From NCBI GenBank assembly GCA_002069765.1, contig MWBZ01000002.1, positions 62,001-126,000 of the forward strand: 64,000 bases of DNA, in the 5' to 3' direction. Below the pieces are notes generated by a model. The model worked only from the letters and a program-made list of their open reading frames with translations, was not told the DNA's origin and ran no database searches. This document shows positions 9,647-18,539 of the stretch, in pieces. Each line of letters starts with the position of its first letter. Position 1 is the stretch's first letter. Source of the DNA: a bacterium ADurb.Bin243 (GTDB lineage: Bacteria > Muiribacteriota > UBA9980). A program made the position numbers and the translations under genes.

Positions 9647-9700
9647 ATATTTAATTTTGTTGAGAAAAATCAACATTTATAAGTAAAGGAGTTTTGTTTA

Positions 9701-11230
9701 ATGAACATCAGGTTTAAGGTCATGTTCATTTTCGTATTGTTTTTGCTGGCTATCTGGAGTATTTACCCCATCGACAAAAAGATCAATCTCGGTCTCGACT
9801 TAAGAGGCGGTATCGATCTCATTTACGAAGTGGATACGGATGAACTGTTTAAAAACATGCTCGCGATCAAAGTAGATCAGTTAAAGCAGTCCCTCGAAAA
9901 AAACAACGTTGTAGGCGCTACGTTTAAAAGCGAAGACAACGGAAACGCTTTCAGCATAACCATAGCTGAAACCTCAGCCGAAAATATGAAGCGCGCCGAC
10001 GTTTCACTCGAAGTAGCCGCCCCCGCGATAATCGCTAAAAGCGGCAACAGCTGGCGCCTCACCATAGATAGAGAAAAATCCAAACAGACTGTCATGGATG
10101 CCGCCGCTAAAGCGGTTGAAATCATCAGAAACCGTATAGATCAGTTCGGCGTTAAAGAGCCCCTGATATCTACGGTCGGCGAAAGCCGTATCAGGGTTCA
10201 GCTCCCCGGCGAAAAAGACATTCAAAAGGCTATAGACGTTATAGGCTCTACGGCTCAGCTTCAGTTCCGTCATATGAAAAGAATCGCTACTTCGTTGAAC
10301 GATAAAATCGACGAAGCGACCGAAGAAATCATGCCCGGAACCAAAGAAGATCCGCGTTCGGATTCGGTCCCCCTTTATGTGCTCGATAAGGCCGTTCTTA
10401 TGACCGGCGATTACGTGGTAGACGCGCGTCCTTCGTTCGACGAATCGCAGAGAATATGCGTCGCTATGGAATTTAACTCCGAAGGCGCTAAAAAGTTCGC
10501 CGATATTACAGGCAAATATCTTCATCAGAATATCGCCATCGTTCTCGACGGCAAAGTTCAGACCGCGCCTCAGGTTCAATCGGTAATTCCTAACGGCCGC
10601 GCTCAGATCACCGGAAGCTTTAGCGACGAAATCGCTAAAAAGTATTCCATCATTTTAAGGGCCGGTTCGCTTCCCGCCCCCGTCAGAAAAGCGAGCGCCA
10701 CTCTCGTAGGTCCGACGCTCGGAAACGATTCTATCCATAAAGGCGTAGTTTCTTCGCTTTTTGGCGCGGCACTGGTTTTCGTTTTCATGATAATATACTA
10801 TAAATTCTGCGGTTTGATCGCTTCTTTCGCCCTTACCTTGAATATAATTTTCCTTTTCGCCATAATGGCGCTTTTAAACAGCACGCTTACGCTTCCCGGT
10901 ATCGCGGGTATCGCGCTTACCCTCGGCGTCGCGGTAGATGCTAACGTTCTTATATACGAGCGCATCAAAGAAGAATTGCGCGCCGGCAAGACCGTCAGGG
11001 CCGCTATAGAATCCGGATTCGACAGGGCTTTCACCGCGATATGGGATTCGAACCTTACCACTTTGATCACAGGCATTGCGCTCTATTATTACGGCACCGG
11101 CCCTATCAAAGGTTTCGCGGTTACTCTTTCTGCGGGTATTATCATATCGATGTTCACGGCTATATTCGTCGTAAAAGTAATACTTGATTTATTGCTCGCC
11201 GGCAGAAAAGCCAAAACCATCAGCATCTAA
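9701..11230 (+). CDS. secD: protein translocase subunit SecD
   Basis: 509 residues. SecD works with SecF and the SecYEG channel in the inner membrane, using the proton gradient to help pull proteins to the outside. The first transmembrane segment spans residues 5-22. The hallmark NLGLDLRGGIDLIYEVD follows directly, then a periplasmic domain. The C-terminal RND-type membrane half starts near residue 345 with GVVSSLFGAALVFVFMIIYYK and contains GVAVDANVLIYERIKEELR. Length is normal for a SecD encoded separately from SecF. The ATG is set by AAAGGAG 10 nt upstream. secF follows after 23 nt. Confidence 0.97.
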   Translation: MNIRFKVMFIFVLFLLAIWSIYPIDKKINLGLDLRGGIDLIYEVDTDELFKNMLAIKVDQLKQSLEKNNVVGATFKSEDNGNAFSITIAETSAENMKRADVSLEVAAPAIIAKSGNSWRLTIDREKSKQTVMDAAAKAVEIIRNRIDQFGVKEPLISTVGESRIRVQLPGEKDIQKAIDVIGSTAQLQFRHMKRIATSLNDKIDEATEEIMPGTKEDPRSDSVPLYVLDKAVLMTGDYVVDARPSFDESQRICVAMEFNSEGAKKFADITGKYLHQNIAIVLDGKVQTAPQVQSVIPNGRAQITGSFSDEIAKKYSIILRAGSLPAPVRKASATLVGPTLGNDSIHKGVVSSLFGAALVFVFMIIYYKFCGLIASFALTLNIIFLFAIMALLNSTLTLPGIAGIALTLGVAVDANVLIYERIKEELRAGKTVRAAIESGFDRAFTAIWDSNLTTLITGIALYYYGTGPIKGFAVTLSAGIIISMFTAIFVVKVILDLLLAGRKAKTISI

Positions 11231-11253
11231 TTTATTAAAAAGGGTGATAGTAA

Positions 11254-12231
11254 GTGAAAAAGTTTGATTTTTTATCACAAAGATATGTTGGGTATACATT
11301 TTCGATAGTTTCATTGATTATAACCGTTATTTTATTTTTTACGCCGGCTTATACCATGAAATATGGCGTAGATTTTAAAGGCGGCACGGAATTACACTAT
11401 AAATTCAACAAAGCCGTCAGCGACGATAAAATCCGCCAGATTTTAAAAGACGATTGCGGCCTTGCTTTCAGCGTGGTTCAATCTACATACACCGGCGATG
11501 CGGGCAACGCTGAAGCGGTTGTTTTAAAAGGCGAATCAAGAGAAAAAATAATAAAAACCGAATTTCTTGCCAACGAATCTTACAAAGATAAAACTACCGG
11601 TAAGGAAGTCAAATCGTTAAAAGACATGCGCGAAAAATTCGACGCAGCTCTCGTCAAGCTCGATAAAGACCTTAAAATCGAAGAAATACTTCGCGAATCT
11701 TCGGTCGGTCCTGCCGTTGGAGCAGAGTTAAGAACGCAGGCGGCTTTCGCCGTTTTTGTAGCACTTCTCGGCATACTGCTTTACGTCACTTTCAGCTTTG
11801 AATTTAAATTCGCGATTCCCGCGCTTATTTCATTATTCCACGACGTAATGATCGTTCTCGGTTTTATCATGCTCGTTGGCCTTGAATTCGATATGTCCCA
11901 GCTCGCGGTTATTCTCACGGTAGTCGGTTACTCGATCAACGATACAATCATCATATGCGACCGTATCCGTGAAAATTACAAGATAATGAAAAAAGCGAGT
12001 TACTACGATATGGTCAACGAAAGCCTCGCGCAGGTTTTCTCCAGAACCGTAATTACGGTATTAACTACTTTATTGCCGCTTATAGCCATTTTCTTCTTCG
12101 GCGGCGAAGTCCTTTCAGGATTCGCCATGACCATGATATTCGGCATGATCTGCGGCTGCTACTCGTCTATATTCGTCGTATCGCCTCTTATCGTGCTCTG
12201 GAAAACTTACGAGGAAAAGGCGGTGGCGTAA
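11254..12231 (+). CDS. secF: protein translocase subunit SecF
   Basis: 325 residues, partner of SecD in the accessory Sec translocon. The first membrane segment is at 13-32, followed by the SecF signature YGVDFKGGTELHYKF. Five further membrane helices occupy about residues 165-315, with VVGYSINDTIIICDRIRENYK matching the RND family. The start is GTG at 11254 behind AGGGTGA. The stop lies 3 nt before the next start, so the downstream deaminase fusion is very probably co-translated. Confidence 0.97.
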   Translation: MKKFDFLSQRYVGYTFSIVSLIITVILFFTPAYTMKYGVDFKGGTELHYKFNKAVSDDKIRQILKDDCGLAFSVVQSTYTGDAGNAEAVVLKGESREKIIKTEFLANESYKDKTTGKEVKSLKDMREKFDAALVKLDKDLKIEEILRESSVGPAVGAELRTQAAFAVFVALLGILLYVTFSFEFKFAIPALISLFHDVMIVLGFIMLVGLEFDMSQLAVILTVVGYSINDTIIICDRIRENYKIMKKASYYDMVNESLAQVFSRTVITVLTTLLPLIAIFFFGGEVLSGFAMTMIFGMICGCYSSIFVVSPLIVLWKTYEEKAVA

Positions 12232-12234
12232 GCA

Positions 12235-13449
12235 ATGAGTTCTTCATCTAAAACGAAGAAACCCGCATTCGCCGCCATGACGGCTAAAAAGCCCCAGCCG
12301 CAGCAAAAAGCCCAGGCCAAACCGCAAGCTAAAGGTATGCCTTTCAAGCCGGCTGTTTCTCAGTCAAAACCTCAGCCGCCCGCGGCCGGCAAGGCAAAAG
12401 TTCAGGCAAAGCCCGTTACGCCTCAGAAGAACGCCGGCAAGCAGCCGGTTAAACCCGCAGCGCTAAGCGCTTCGAATAAAAACGCTTTTAAGCCTAAGGC
12501 GACGCAGCCTCAGCCCAAACCGCAGATGAACCAGAAACCTCAAGCGAAGCCGCAGGTTCAAGTTAAACAAAACGCGGCGGTTAAGCAGCAACCGGCAAAA
12601 CACCCGGTTTCTAATAACAACAAAAATCAGAATAAACCGGTTGTTTTCAAAACGTCTCAGCCCGTAAAAGGCGGCCAGCCTCTGAATTTAAAGCAGGCCG
12701 TAAAGCCTCAGGCGCCCGCGGCTAAAAACGCGGCCAGACCCGTTCAGGCGAATGTTTCAAATAAAAACGCTTTTCAACCGAAGCCGCAAATGCATACAAA
12801 ACCTCAGTCACAGCAGAAAATCCAGCCGCAGAAAGAAGCGGTTAAAAAGATACAACAGCCTGAAAAAAATAAACCGGCCGTTGAACCTAGAAAGGGCGCA
12901 ATGACACCAGATAAAGCTAAAGTTCAAACACCTGTAAAAGCTACTATGCCGCAGCACGTTACGGAAACTAAGCCGGCCGTTCACACGGCCGAATTCAGCC
13001 GCGAAACGCTCGCGCTTCTTTTTAAAGCCGCAAAAAAAGCGAGCGAACACGCTTATGCTCCATATTCGCATTTTAAAGTAGGCGTCGTTTTATTACTTGA
13101 AGACGGACGCGGCGACGAAAACCAGATTTCGGCGTACACCGGCTGCAATGTTGAAAACGCGTCTTACGGCCTCACCTGTTGCGCTGAAAGAATAGCCATT
13201 TATAAAGCCGTTTCCGATGGAAATAAAAAATTCAAAGCCATGGTCCTTTATGCTTCGTCTAAAAAGCCGGTTTCTCCATGCGGAGCCTGCAGGCAGGTCC
13301 TGGCCGAATTTGCCTCGCCCGATATGAAAGTATATTCTATCGGCCAGTTTAAAGACGAAGACGTTTCTAAAACTCCTTATGCCGTTTACAGCGTAGCGGA
13401 GCTTCTTCCTCACGGATTCAAGGCGTCGGACTTTATAGAAAAGAAATAA
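12235..13449 (+). CDS. cdd: cytidine deaminase with a 240-residue disordered Lys/Pro/Gln/Ala N-terminus
   Basis: 404 residues, three times the usual 130-residue length. Residues about 253-400 form a complete cytidine deaminase: YAPYSHFKVG, the substrate loop NVENASYGLTCCAER with zinc ligand Cys316 and catalytic Glu318, and PCGAC with Cys349 and Cys352. It should convert cytidine or deoxycytidine to uridine forms in pyrimidine salvage. Residues 1-240 are almost only Lys, Pro, Gln, Ala, Asn and Val, with two copies of an SNKNAF(K/Q)PK unit, and are strongly basic and probably unstructured. It sits 3 nt after secF. The reading frame is open throughout, so the extension is part of the ORF; the first plausible start inside the deaminase domain lacks a ribosome site. 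Confidence 0.85.
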   Translation: MSSSSKTKKPAFAAMTAKKPQPQQKAQAKPQAKGMPFKPAVSQSKPQPPAAGKAKVQAKPVTPQKNAGKQPVKPAALSASNKNAFKPKATQPQPKPQMNQKPQAKPQVQVKQNAAVKQQPAKHPVSNNNKNQNKPVVFKTSQPVKGGQPLNLKQAVKPQAPAAKNAARPVQANVSNKNAFQPKPQMHTKPQSQQKIQPQKEAVKKIQQPEKNKPAVEPRKGAMTPDKAKVQTPVKATMPQHVTETKPAVHTAEFSRETLALLFKAAKKASEHAYAPYSHFKVGVVLLLEDGRGDENQISAYTGCNVENASYGLTCCAERIAIYKAVSDGNKKFKAMVLYASSKKPVSPCGACRQVLAEFASPDMKVYSIGQFKDEDVSKTPYAVYSVAELLPHGFKASDFIEKK

Positions 13450-13470
13450 TACATAGAAAGCAGGTATTGT

Positions 13471-13701
13471 ATGAGTAGAAGCGAGATATTGCAATATAAA
13501 AAAAATGACGGCACACTGTATCTTTCACTTAACCCGGATTTGAAAGTTATAAAAAACGAAGACGTCGCGGACGGCGTCGCGGTCGACCTTGCTTTTGGCA
13601 ATGAAATAGTCGGCATCGAAATCCTGGGAGTAGAAGAATGGCCCGAAAAAGTAAAAGAAGCGCTTTTAAAGTATTTTGAAGGAAATTCAATACACGATTA
13701 A
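13471..13701 (+). CDS. DUF2283 family small protein
   Basis: 76 residues. The core (DGTLYLSLNPDLKV, then VADGVAVDLAFGNEIVGIEILG) matches the DUF2283 pattern: short beta strands with a closing GxIVGIEIL strand. The function of the family is unknown. It is the last gene of the secDF unit, 21 nt after the deaminase, and is followed by a strong terminator. Confidence 0.7.
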   Translation: MSRSEILQYKKNDGTLYLSLNPDLKVIKNEDVADGVAVDLAFGNEIVGIEILGVEEWPEKVKEALLKYFEGNSIHD

Positions 13702-13728
13702 TCAAAGCACGCTAAATTTAATATAATC

Positions 13729-13774
13729 AAAAAGGCAAGCGCTTTAAAATTTATACGGCTTGCCTTTTTGTTTT
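13729..13774 (+). terminator. terminator of the secDF operon
   Basis: AAAAAGGCAAGC (13729-13740) / GCTTGCCTTTTT (13758-13769) around a 17-nt loop, followed by GTTTT. Confidence 0.85.
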
Positions 13775-13784
13775 AATACTCATT

Positions 13785-16700
13785 ATGAAATCAATTCGCG
13801 TCGGCAAAAATAATTCAATAAAATATTTACGGTTCGGTGTTTTTAACTGCCGGCCGGGTTTTATTTTGCTTGCCCTGGTTTTAATATTTTTTACGCCTTC
13901 CGCTCTTATCGCTTCCGGCCCGGGTCAGCCTTTTTATTCTAAAAAGCCCGCGGACGACGCCGGAATATTCAATGAAATATCGGCTTATATCGATTCGCTC
14001 ACTATTCAAAACAAAAATTTAAATAATTTTATTAATGCGCTAGCCCGCGGCGCGCAATCGGAAGGCAGCGTTGAAATCAGAGCGGAAAAGCATTTAAAGC
14101 TTTCGGCGTTTAAGGAACTGGCTTCTAAATGTGACAAACTAAAAAAAGATTTTGAACTCTTATCCCGCGATTTTGTATCGCTGAAAGTTAAAAATGAGAT
14201 CATAAAAACCGAACAAAGCGTAAAAAAAGGTAATGTTATCGAGTTCGACTTTAAAAATGCCGATCTGGTCGATATATCTTATGAAATCGTCCTTCTTGAA
14301 AGCGTGCTGAATTCTAAAAATTACGAAATGAGTACGCTTAATTCCGAGATCAATTCTTATTCACTGATTCAGGAAGAACTTATTAACGGCATAGCTCTCG
14401 GGGGTATTTCGCTCGCAAGCGGAGAGTCGCTGGAAATAATTTTAAACGCTGAATCCGCCAGGATGAAAAGCTCGGCGACGTTTGAAAATCAGATAGCCTT
14501 TAAAGCGGCCGAGGGATATTATAAATCCTGCATGGCTCGTTTTCTTGAGCTTAAGCTCTACTGTATGAGCCAGCAGAAAAAAATAATAAATTACGAAATA
14601 AAAAACACCAGGGCCGAATTGGAGCAGAAAAAACAGGTCAACAGCTTTTTAAAAGATAATTCGTCGCTGATATCCGGCAATAAAAAGCAATCGGGCCTTT
14701 CGACCGCCGAGATCGAAATCAGCCGGATTAATCTGTCTGAAAGCAAGCCCCGTCTGGATGAGTCTCTAAAAAAAATCAACGCGATCGCCGGCGAGATTAA
14801 AAAATTAAAGGAATCGTCCATAGATAAAGCCGGGGCCCAGAAGCTTAAATATCTTAACTTAAGCCTTCAGCTCGAACAGGAGCTGCTGAAGCATAAGTCG
14901 AGCTTTTCCACGGAAACCGACGAGCTTTCTAAATTTTTAGTGAGGATAGCCAATTATTCGGCGAAAGCCGCTGAAGAAGAGACCGACAATATACAAAAAC
15001 TGTATTTATTTACGGGCAATTCCGATATATTGGGCAGAAAAGGCCTTATTAAAGATGAAATCGACGAATATAAAAAGCAGAAACAAGAAGCGGCTTCGCT
15101 GAGCGATTTAATTAAAAGCGGGCGCGTTAGAATTGAAAACCAGCTGAAAATTTTAAAGAGCGAACTTGCCGCCAGAGAGCTTGAATCCGCCGAAGTTATT
15201 TTGCAAATTCAGGCCAACGCCCAGGACAAAGACTTAAAGTCCGTCAAAGACACCGTGGGAAGCATTATCCAGACGATAAAAAGCCGTATAGGCGTCAATG
15301 AGCAGTTTGTGCAGAGCTCTTTAAAATACGATCTCTGGCTTAAAGAAAAAATCAAAACTATCGATAATTCGGTAAAAGTGCTTTCAACTGTCCTTAATCA
15401 GTTAGAGGAGCGCCTGGATTCAAAAACCCTTTCAGAAGCTTATAACGCTTTAAATAACGCCGTTAAAAAATCGTACCGTAAAATTGAAAATTCTCCGGTT
15501 TACATAGCAAGATATCTTTCGTCGCGGGAAAAAATATTTGAATTATTGCTGATATTGAAAAACCTTTTTTTAAGCGCCTTTTTATCTTTTATTTTTTATG
15601 CTTTCATAAATTCGATATTTTTAAAAAACATGAGCGGTTCTCTAGTAAAAAATACCGTTAAACAGATTTTTCCATATTTCGTAATCGTGATAGCCGTCAG
15701 ATATTTCAGCGTGTCTTCGCTTGGCAATGCGCCTTTAATAAATATCCTTTCTTTTTCGGCGCTGACGCTGTTTATTTTTAAAACGATTTCAGCCATGCTG
15801 CATGAATTTTTCAACAGCCGGATGCTTGATTCCGATATTTTTTTCAGGATTTCTCTGTTCGTTAAATTTCTTTTGTTTTCGACGATTACGCTTATTTTAG
15901 TAGATAATCTTTCAGAATCGGCGCATCTGGTTATTTTAGTTAAATTCACATGCAAAGTTATCGGGCTTATTCTTCTGGTTATTCTGGCTAAGAATTATTC
16001 CGGCGCGCTTTTATCGCGTCTTTATATTTCAAAACGGCACCTGAAGATAAATAAATACAGTTTTTCCATAATTCATATTGCCACGCTGTACAATCATCTA
16101 CTGCGCAAGTATCATAACCTCATTGCCGTCATTATATTTATAACGGCTGTAATTTATTTTGCCGGCTATTATCAGCAGGCTTTTTATATAATCAATTCTT
16201 CGTTTTTAACGCTTATTTTATATTCCATTCTTTTTCTGGCGCCAAAGTTCGCCGTTATGACCTTTGAATGGCTTTTTTCGGAAGAAAGCACTCTTTTGAA
16301 CCTAAACGCGTATTTAAGGTTCAAGCAGAAAGCGGTAATTTATCTAAGGGTATTTTACAGAATCTGCTTTATAGTGCTTTTCGCATTTTTTACGCTTAAA
16401 ATATGGGGCATCAGAGTTCATTATCTTATTGAAATTTTAACGGCCGATTTTACGGTTTATGTGGGCAAAAAAATTTTTACGGTGATCGCGATAGTCTTAA
16501 CGGGCTTTTTGTGCTGGCACCTTATTGAAAAATTTATCGAAGATTTCTTTAAAAGCGCGTTGTCGCATCAAAAATCAGATAACATTAAAAAGCGCGGGGC
16601 CACTATTGCGCCCCTGATTAAAAGCACCGCAAAATACATAATCTGGTTTTTCGGGATTTATCTGGTATTAAAAGAAATCGGCGTCGATGTTACTCCGATC

Positions 16701-17267
16701 ATGGCGGGCGCGGGAATTTTCGCCCTCGCGATAGGCTTCGGCGCGCAGAACCTTGTAAAAGATATAGTGGCCGGGTTCTTCATAATATTCGAAGACCAGT
16801 ATAACGTTGGAGATTACGTCACTATCGAAGGGATTTCCGGCACTATCGAGGAAATATCGATTCGTATAACTAAAATACGCGACCTTAGCGGTACAATGCA
16901 TGTAATTCCCAACGGCGCGATCAGTAAAACATCTAATTTTTCGAAAGATTACTCGATTTCCAGGTTCGAGATGAGGATAGCTTATGATTGTGATTTTGAG
17001 AAAGTTCTCGTTATTATCGAAAAAATAGTTTCCGAGCTTTGCATGGATTGGAACCTGTTTATTATCGAACCCACGAAGGTACTCGGCATAGTGGAATTTG
17101 GCGATTCCGAAGTTGTCATCAGAACTCAGACAAAGCTTACCGTCGGCAAAAGAGTAGATTTTGAATGCGAGCTTAGAAAAAGAATTTTGAAGATTTTCGC
17201 GGAAAACGGAATTGAAATCCCTTACAAAAAGCTGGTAGTAATATCGCCTCAAGGCGGCAAAGATTAA
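13785..17267 (+). CDS. large MscS-family mechanosensitive channel (MscK-like)
   Basis: 1160 residues. An N-terminal hydrophobic segment (about 27-45) acts as a signal. Residues 50-580 are largely coiled coil and presumably periplasmic. About ten membrane segments follow (600-950). The MscS pore and beta domain lie near 960-1150: VTPIMAGAGIFALAIGFGAQNLVKDIVAGFFIIFEDQYNVGDYV, then HVIPNGAISKTSNFS. Such channels open under membrane tension to release solutes after osmotic downshock. Length and layout resemble MscK/MscM types. The ATG is only 11 nt after the upstream terminator's T-run and has no ribosome site, so initiation may be leaderless or unusual. Confidence 0.88.
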   Translation: MKSIRVGKNNSIKYLRFGVFNCRPGFILLALVLIFFTPSALIASGPGQPFYSKKPADDAGIFNEISAYIDSLTIQNKNLNNFINALARGAQSEGSVEIRAEKHLKLSAFKELASKCDKLKKDFELLSRDFVSLKVKNEIIKTEQSVKKGNVIEFDFKNADLVDISYEIVLLESVLNSKNYEMSTLNSEINSYSLIQEELINGIALGGISLASGESLEIILNAESARMKSSATFENQIAFKAAEGYYKSCMARFLELKLYCMSQQKKIINYEIKNTRAELEQKKQVNSFLKDNSSLISGNKKQSGLSTAEIEISRINLSESKPRLDESLKKINAIAGEIKKLKESSIDKAGAQKLKYLNLSLQLEQELLKHKSSFSTETDELSKFLVRIANYSAKAAEEETDNIQKLYLFTGNSDILGRKGLIKDEIDEYKKQKQEAASLSDLIKSGRVRIENQLKILKSELAARELESAEVILQIQANAQDKDLKSVKDTVGSIIQTIKSRIGVNEQFVQSSLKYDLWLKEKIKTIDNSVKVLSTVLNQLEERLDSKTLSEAYNALNNAVKKSYRKIENSPVYIARYLSSREKIFELLLILKNLFLSAFLSFIFYAFINSIFLKNMSGSLVKNTVKQIFPYFVIVIAVRYFSVSSLGNAPLINILSFSALTLFIFKTISAMLHEFFNSRMLDSDIFFRISLFVKFLLFSTITLILVDNLSESAHLVILVKFTCKVIGLILLVILAKNYSGALLSRLYISKRHLKINKYSFSIIHIATLYNHLLRKYHNLIAVIIFITAVIYFAGYYQQAFYIINSSFLTLILYSILFLAPKFAVMTFEWLFSEESTLLNLNAYLRFKQKAVIYLRVFYRICFIVLFAFFTLKIWGIRVHYLIEILTADFTVYVGKKIFTVIAIVLTGFLCWHLIEKFIEDFFKSALSHQKSDNIKKRGATIAPLIKSTAKYIIWFFGIYLVLKEIGVDVTPIMAGAGIFALAIGFGAQNLVKDIVAGFFIIFEDQYNVGDYVTIEGISGTIEEISIRITKIRDLSGTMHVIPNGAISKTSNFSKDYSISRFEMRIAYDCDFEKVLVIIEKIVSELCMDWNLFIIEPTKVLGIVEFGDSEVVIRTQTKLTVGKRVDFECELRKRILKIFAENGIEIPYKKLVVISPQGGKD

Positions 17268-17297
17268 AAAATGGCCGGCTTTTTTACGCTTAAATTC

Positions 17298-17311
17298 GGC
17301 ATGTAATTTGC
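17298..17311 (+). promoter_or_regulatory. candidate sigma54 promoter upstream of tadE
   Basis: CGGCATGTAATTTGCTT: GG (17298-17299), exactly 10 bp, GC (17310-17311) within TTGCT. The T before the -24 GG is replaced by C and the -24 element is GGCATG instead of GGCACG. Many pilus genes use sigma54. The start would be near 17323, with a leader of about 160 nt. Confidence 0.45.
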
Positions 17312-17401
17312 TTGATAAAATTTCAAATTTAATTTATTGTTGGATTTTTCAAAAACTAGATTATGTTTTTTATAAATTACGATAAACATGTCGTTTTTTT
17401 A

Positions 17402-17410
17402 TGATATAAT
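17402..17410 (+). promoter_or_regulatory. candidate extended -10 promoter upstream of tadE
   Basis: TGATATAAT is a perfect extended -10 (17402-17410). No good -35 is seen. Confidence 0.45.
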
Positions 17411-17481
17411 TAATATAAGGGAAATATTTACATGCTTATTATTTATTTTTACGTTATGCCTTAATTATGGAGGTAACCGTT

Positions 17482-18519
17482 ATGAGTGATATAAAATATC
17501 GTTCAAATAAAAAAAAGGGCCAGTCTATGGTCGAATTTGCTCTGGTATTGCCGATCTTGCTTTTGTTCTTTGTGGGAATCATGCAGATCGGCTTTATTAT
17601 AAACGACTATATCGCTCTTAACCGCGCGGTAGCCGAGGCCTGCCGTTTCGGCTCCACTCTTGTGGGGTATTCCTCCGCCGAAGTCCTTATTGTTGGAAAA
17701 CTCATCGACAGCCTTGGCGAAAATATAAAAAAGCCGAATTTAAGAATTGTCGCCTTGAACAATCAAAAATTCGGGCCTTATTCAAAAAGCTCTTCGGGCG
17801 ATATAATAGACGGATCGGGACAGAGCGTAACAGCCTTTGCCGCTCCGCTTTTTTTTAAATACGATAATGATTCACAAAATGATTTTTCAGACGACTCGCT
17901 TGTTTTGCCGACAAGATTTAATTGTTCTTATGTCAGCGTCAGGGTCGAATACGACCACGAAGTCGTTATTCCTTTTGCTGACCTTATAAACTCGGCCACT
18001 ATACTGCTGAACGTTTCCAGCACATGGCCGGTGAGCGCATATTATCCAAACCTGATGCCGGCCGGGCAGTTCCGGCTTAGCGGTTCTCTTCCGATTGCGG
18101 TAAATCAAAACGCCTGCGTTTTGACCGGTAATCCCGTTACCATAAAAGGCGATTGGCTTCTGGCCGGCGGCTTTGGATGGCTCGATCTTTCAGTGCTTTA
18201 TGATAGCGGCGATAATCCTAACGCCGGTCCTAACGAGCTGGCGGCCTGGATATCAGATCCCTATTCCGCGCCCATACAGATATTGCCTCCTCAAAATATA
18301 TATTCGATGACCGGCCAGAAGAATGCTTCCAGCGTCCGCGACGCTCTGGCGTCTCTTTTAGGTAAAAACGTCATGATTCCGATATACGATATTTCGGGTT
18401 CGCAGGGCAATAACGGGTATTATCACATCGTTGGGTTTGCGGTGTTCAAGCTTAACAGCATTCAGAACTATCCTGATTTAACTGCGACTTATGTAAAGAC
18501 CATAATGAAAGTCAACTGA
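17482..18519 (+). CDS. TadE-like pilus assembly protein
   Basis: 345 residues. The N-terminus has the TadE pseudopilin signature KKGQSMVEFALVLPILLLFFVGIMQ, a basic end followed by a Glu-containing membrane helix that is processed in Flp/Tad pilus systems. A long extracytoplasmic part follows; family members are usually 150-200 residues, so this one is enlarged. The start is taken at 17482 because GGAGGT lies 7 nt upstream; an earlier in-frame ATG at 17467 overlaps that ribosome site. It is cotranscribed with the giant TadG-like gene 20 nt downstream. No TadA ATPase, TadBC platform or Flp pilin is in the window. Confidence 0.8.
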   Translation: MSDIKYRSNKKKGQSMVEFALVLPILLLFFVGIMQIGFIINDYIALNRAVAEACRFGSTLVGYSSAEVLIVGKLIDSLGENIKKPNLRIVALNNQKFGPYSKSSSGDIIDGSGQSVTAFAAPLFFKYDNDSQNDFSDDSLVLPTRFNCSYVSVRVEYDHEVVIPFADLINSATILLNVSSTWPVSAYYPNLMPAGQFRLSGSLPIAVNQNACVLTGNPVTIKGDWLLAGGFGWLDLSVLYDSGDNPNAGPNELAAWISDPYSAPIQILPPQNIYSMTGQKNASSVRDALASLLGKNVMIPIYDISGSQGNNGYYHIVGFAVFKLNSIQNYPDLTATYVKTIMKVN

Positions 18520-18539
18520 AAGGCCAGGGGTGAGCAGCT

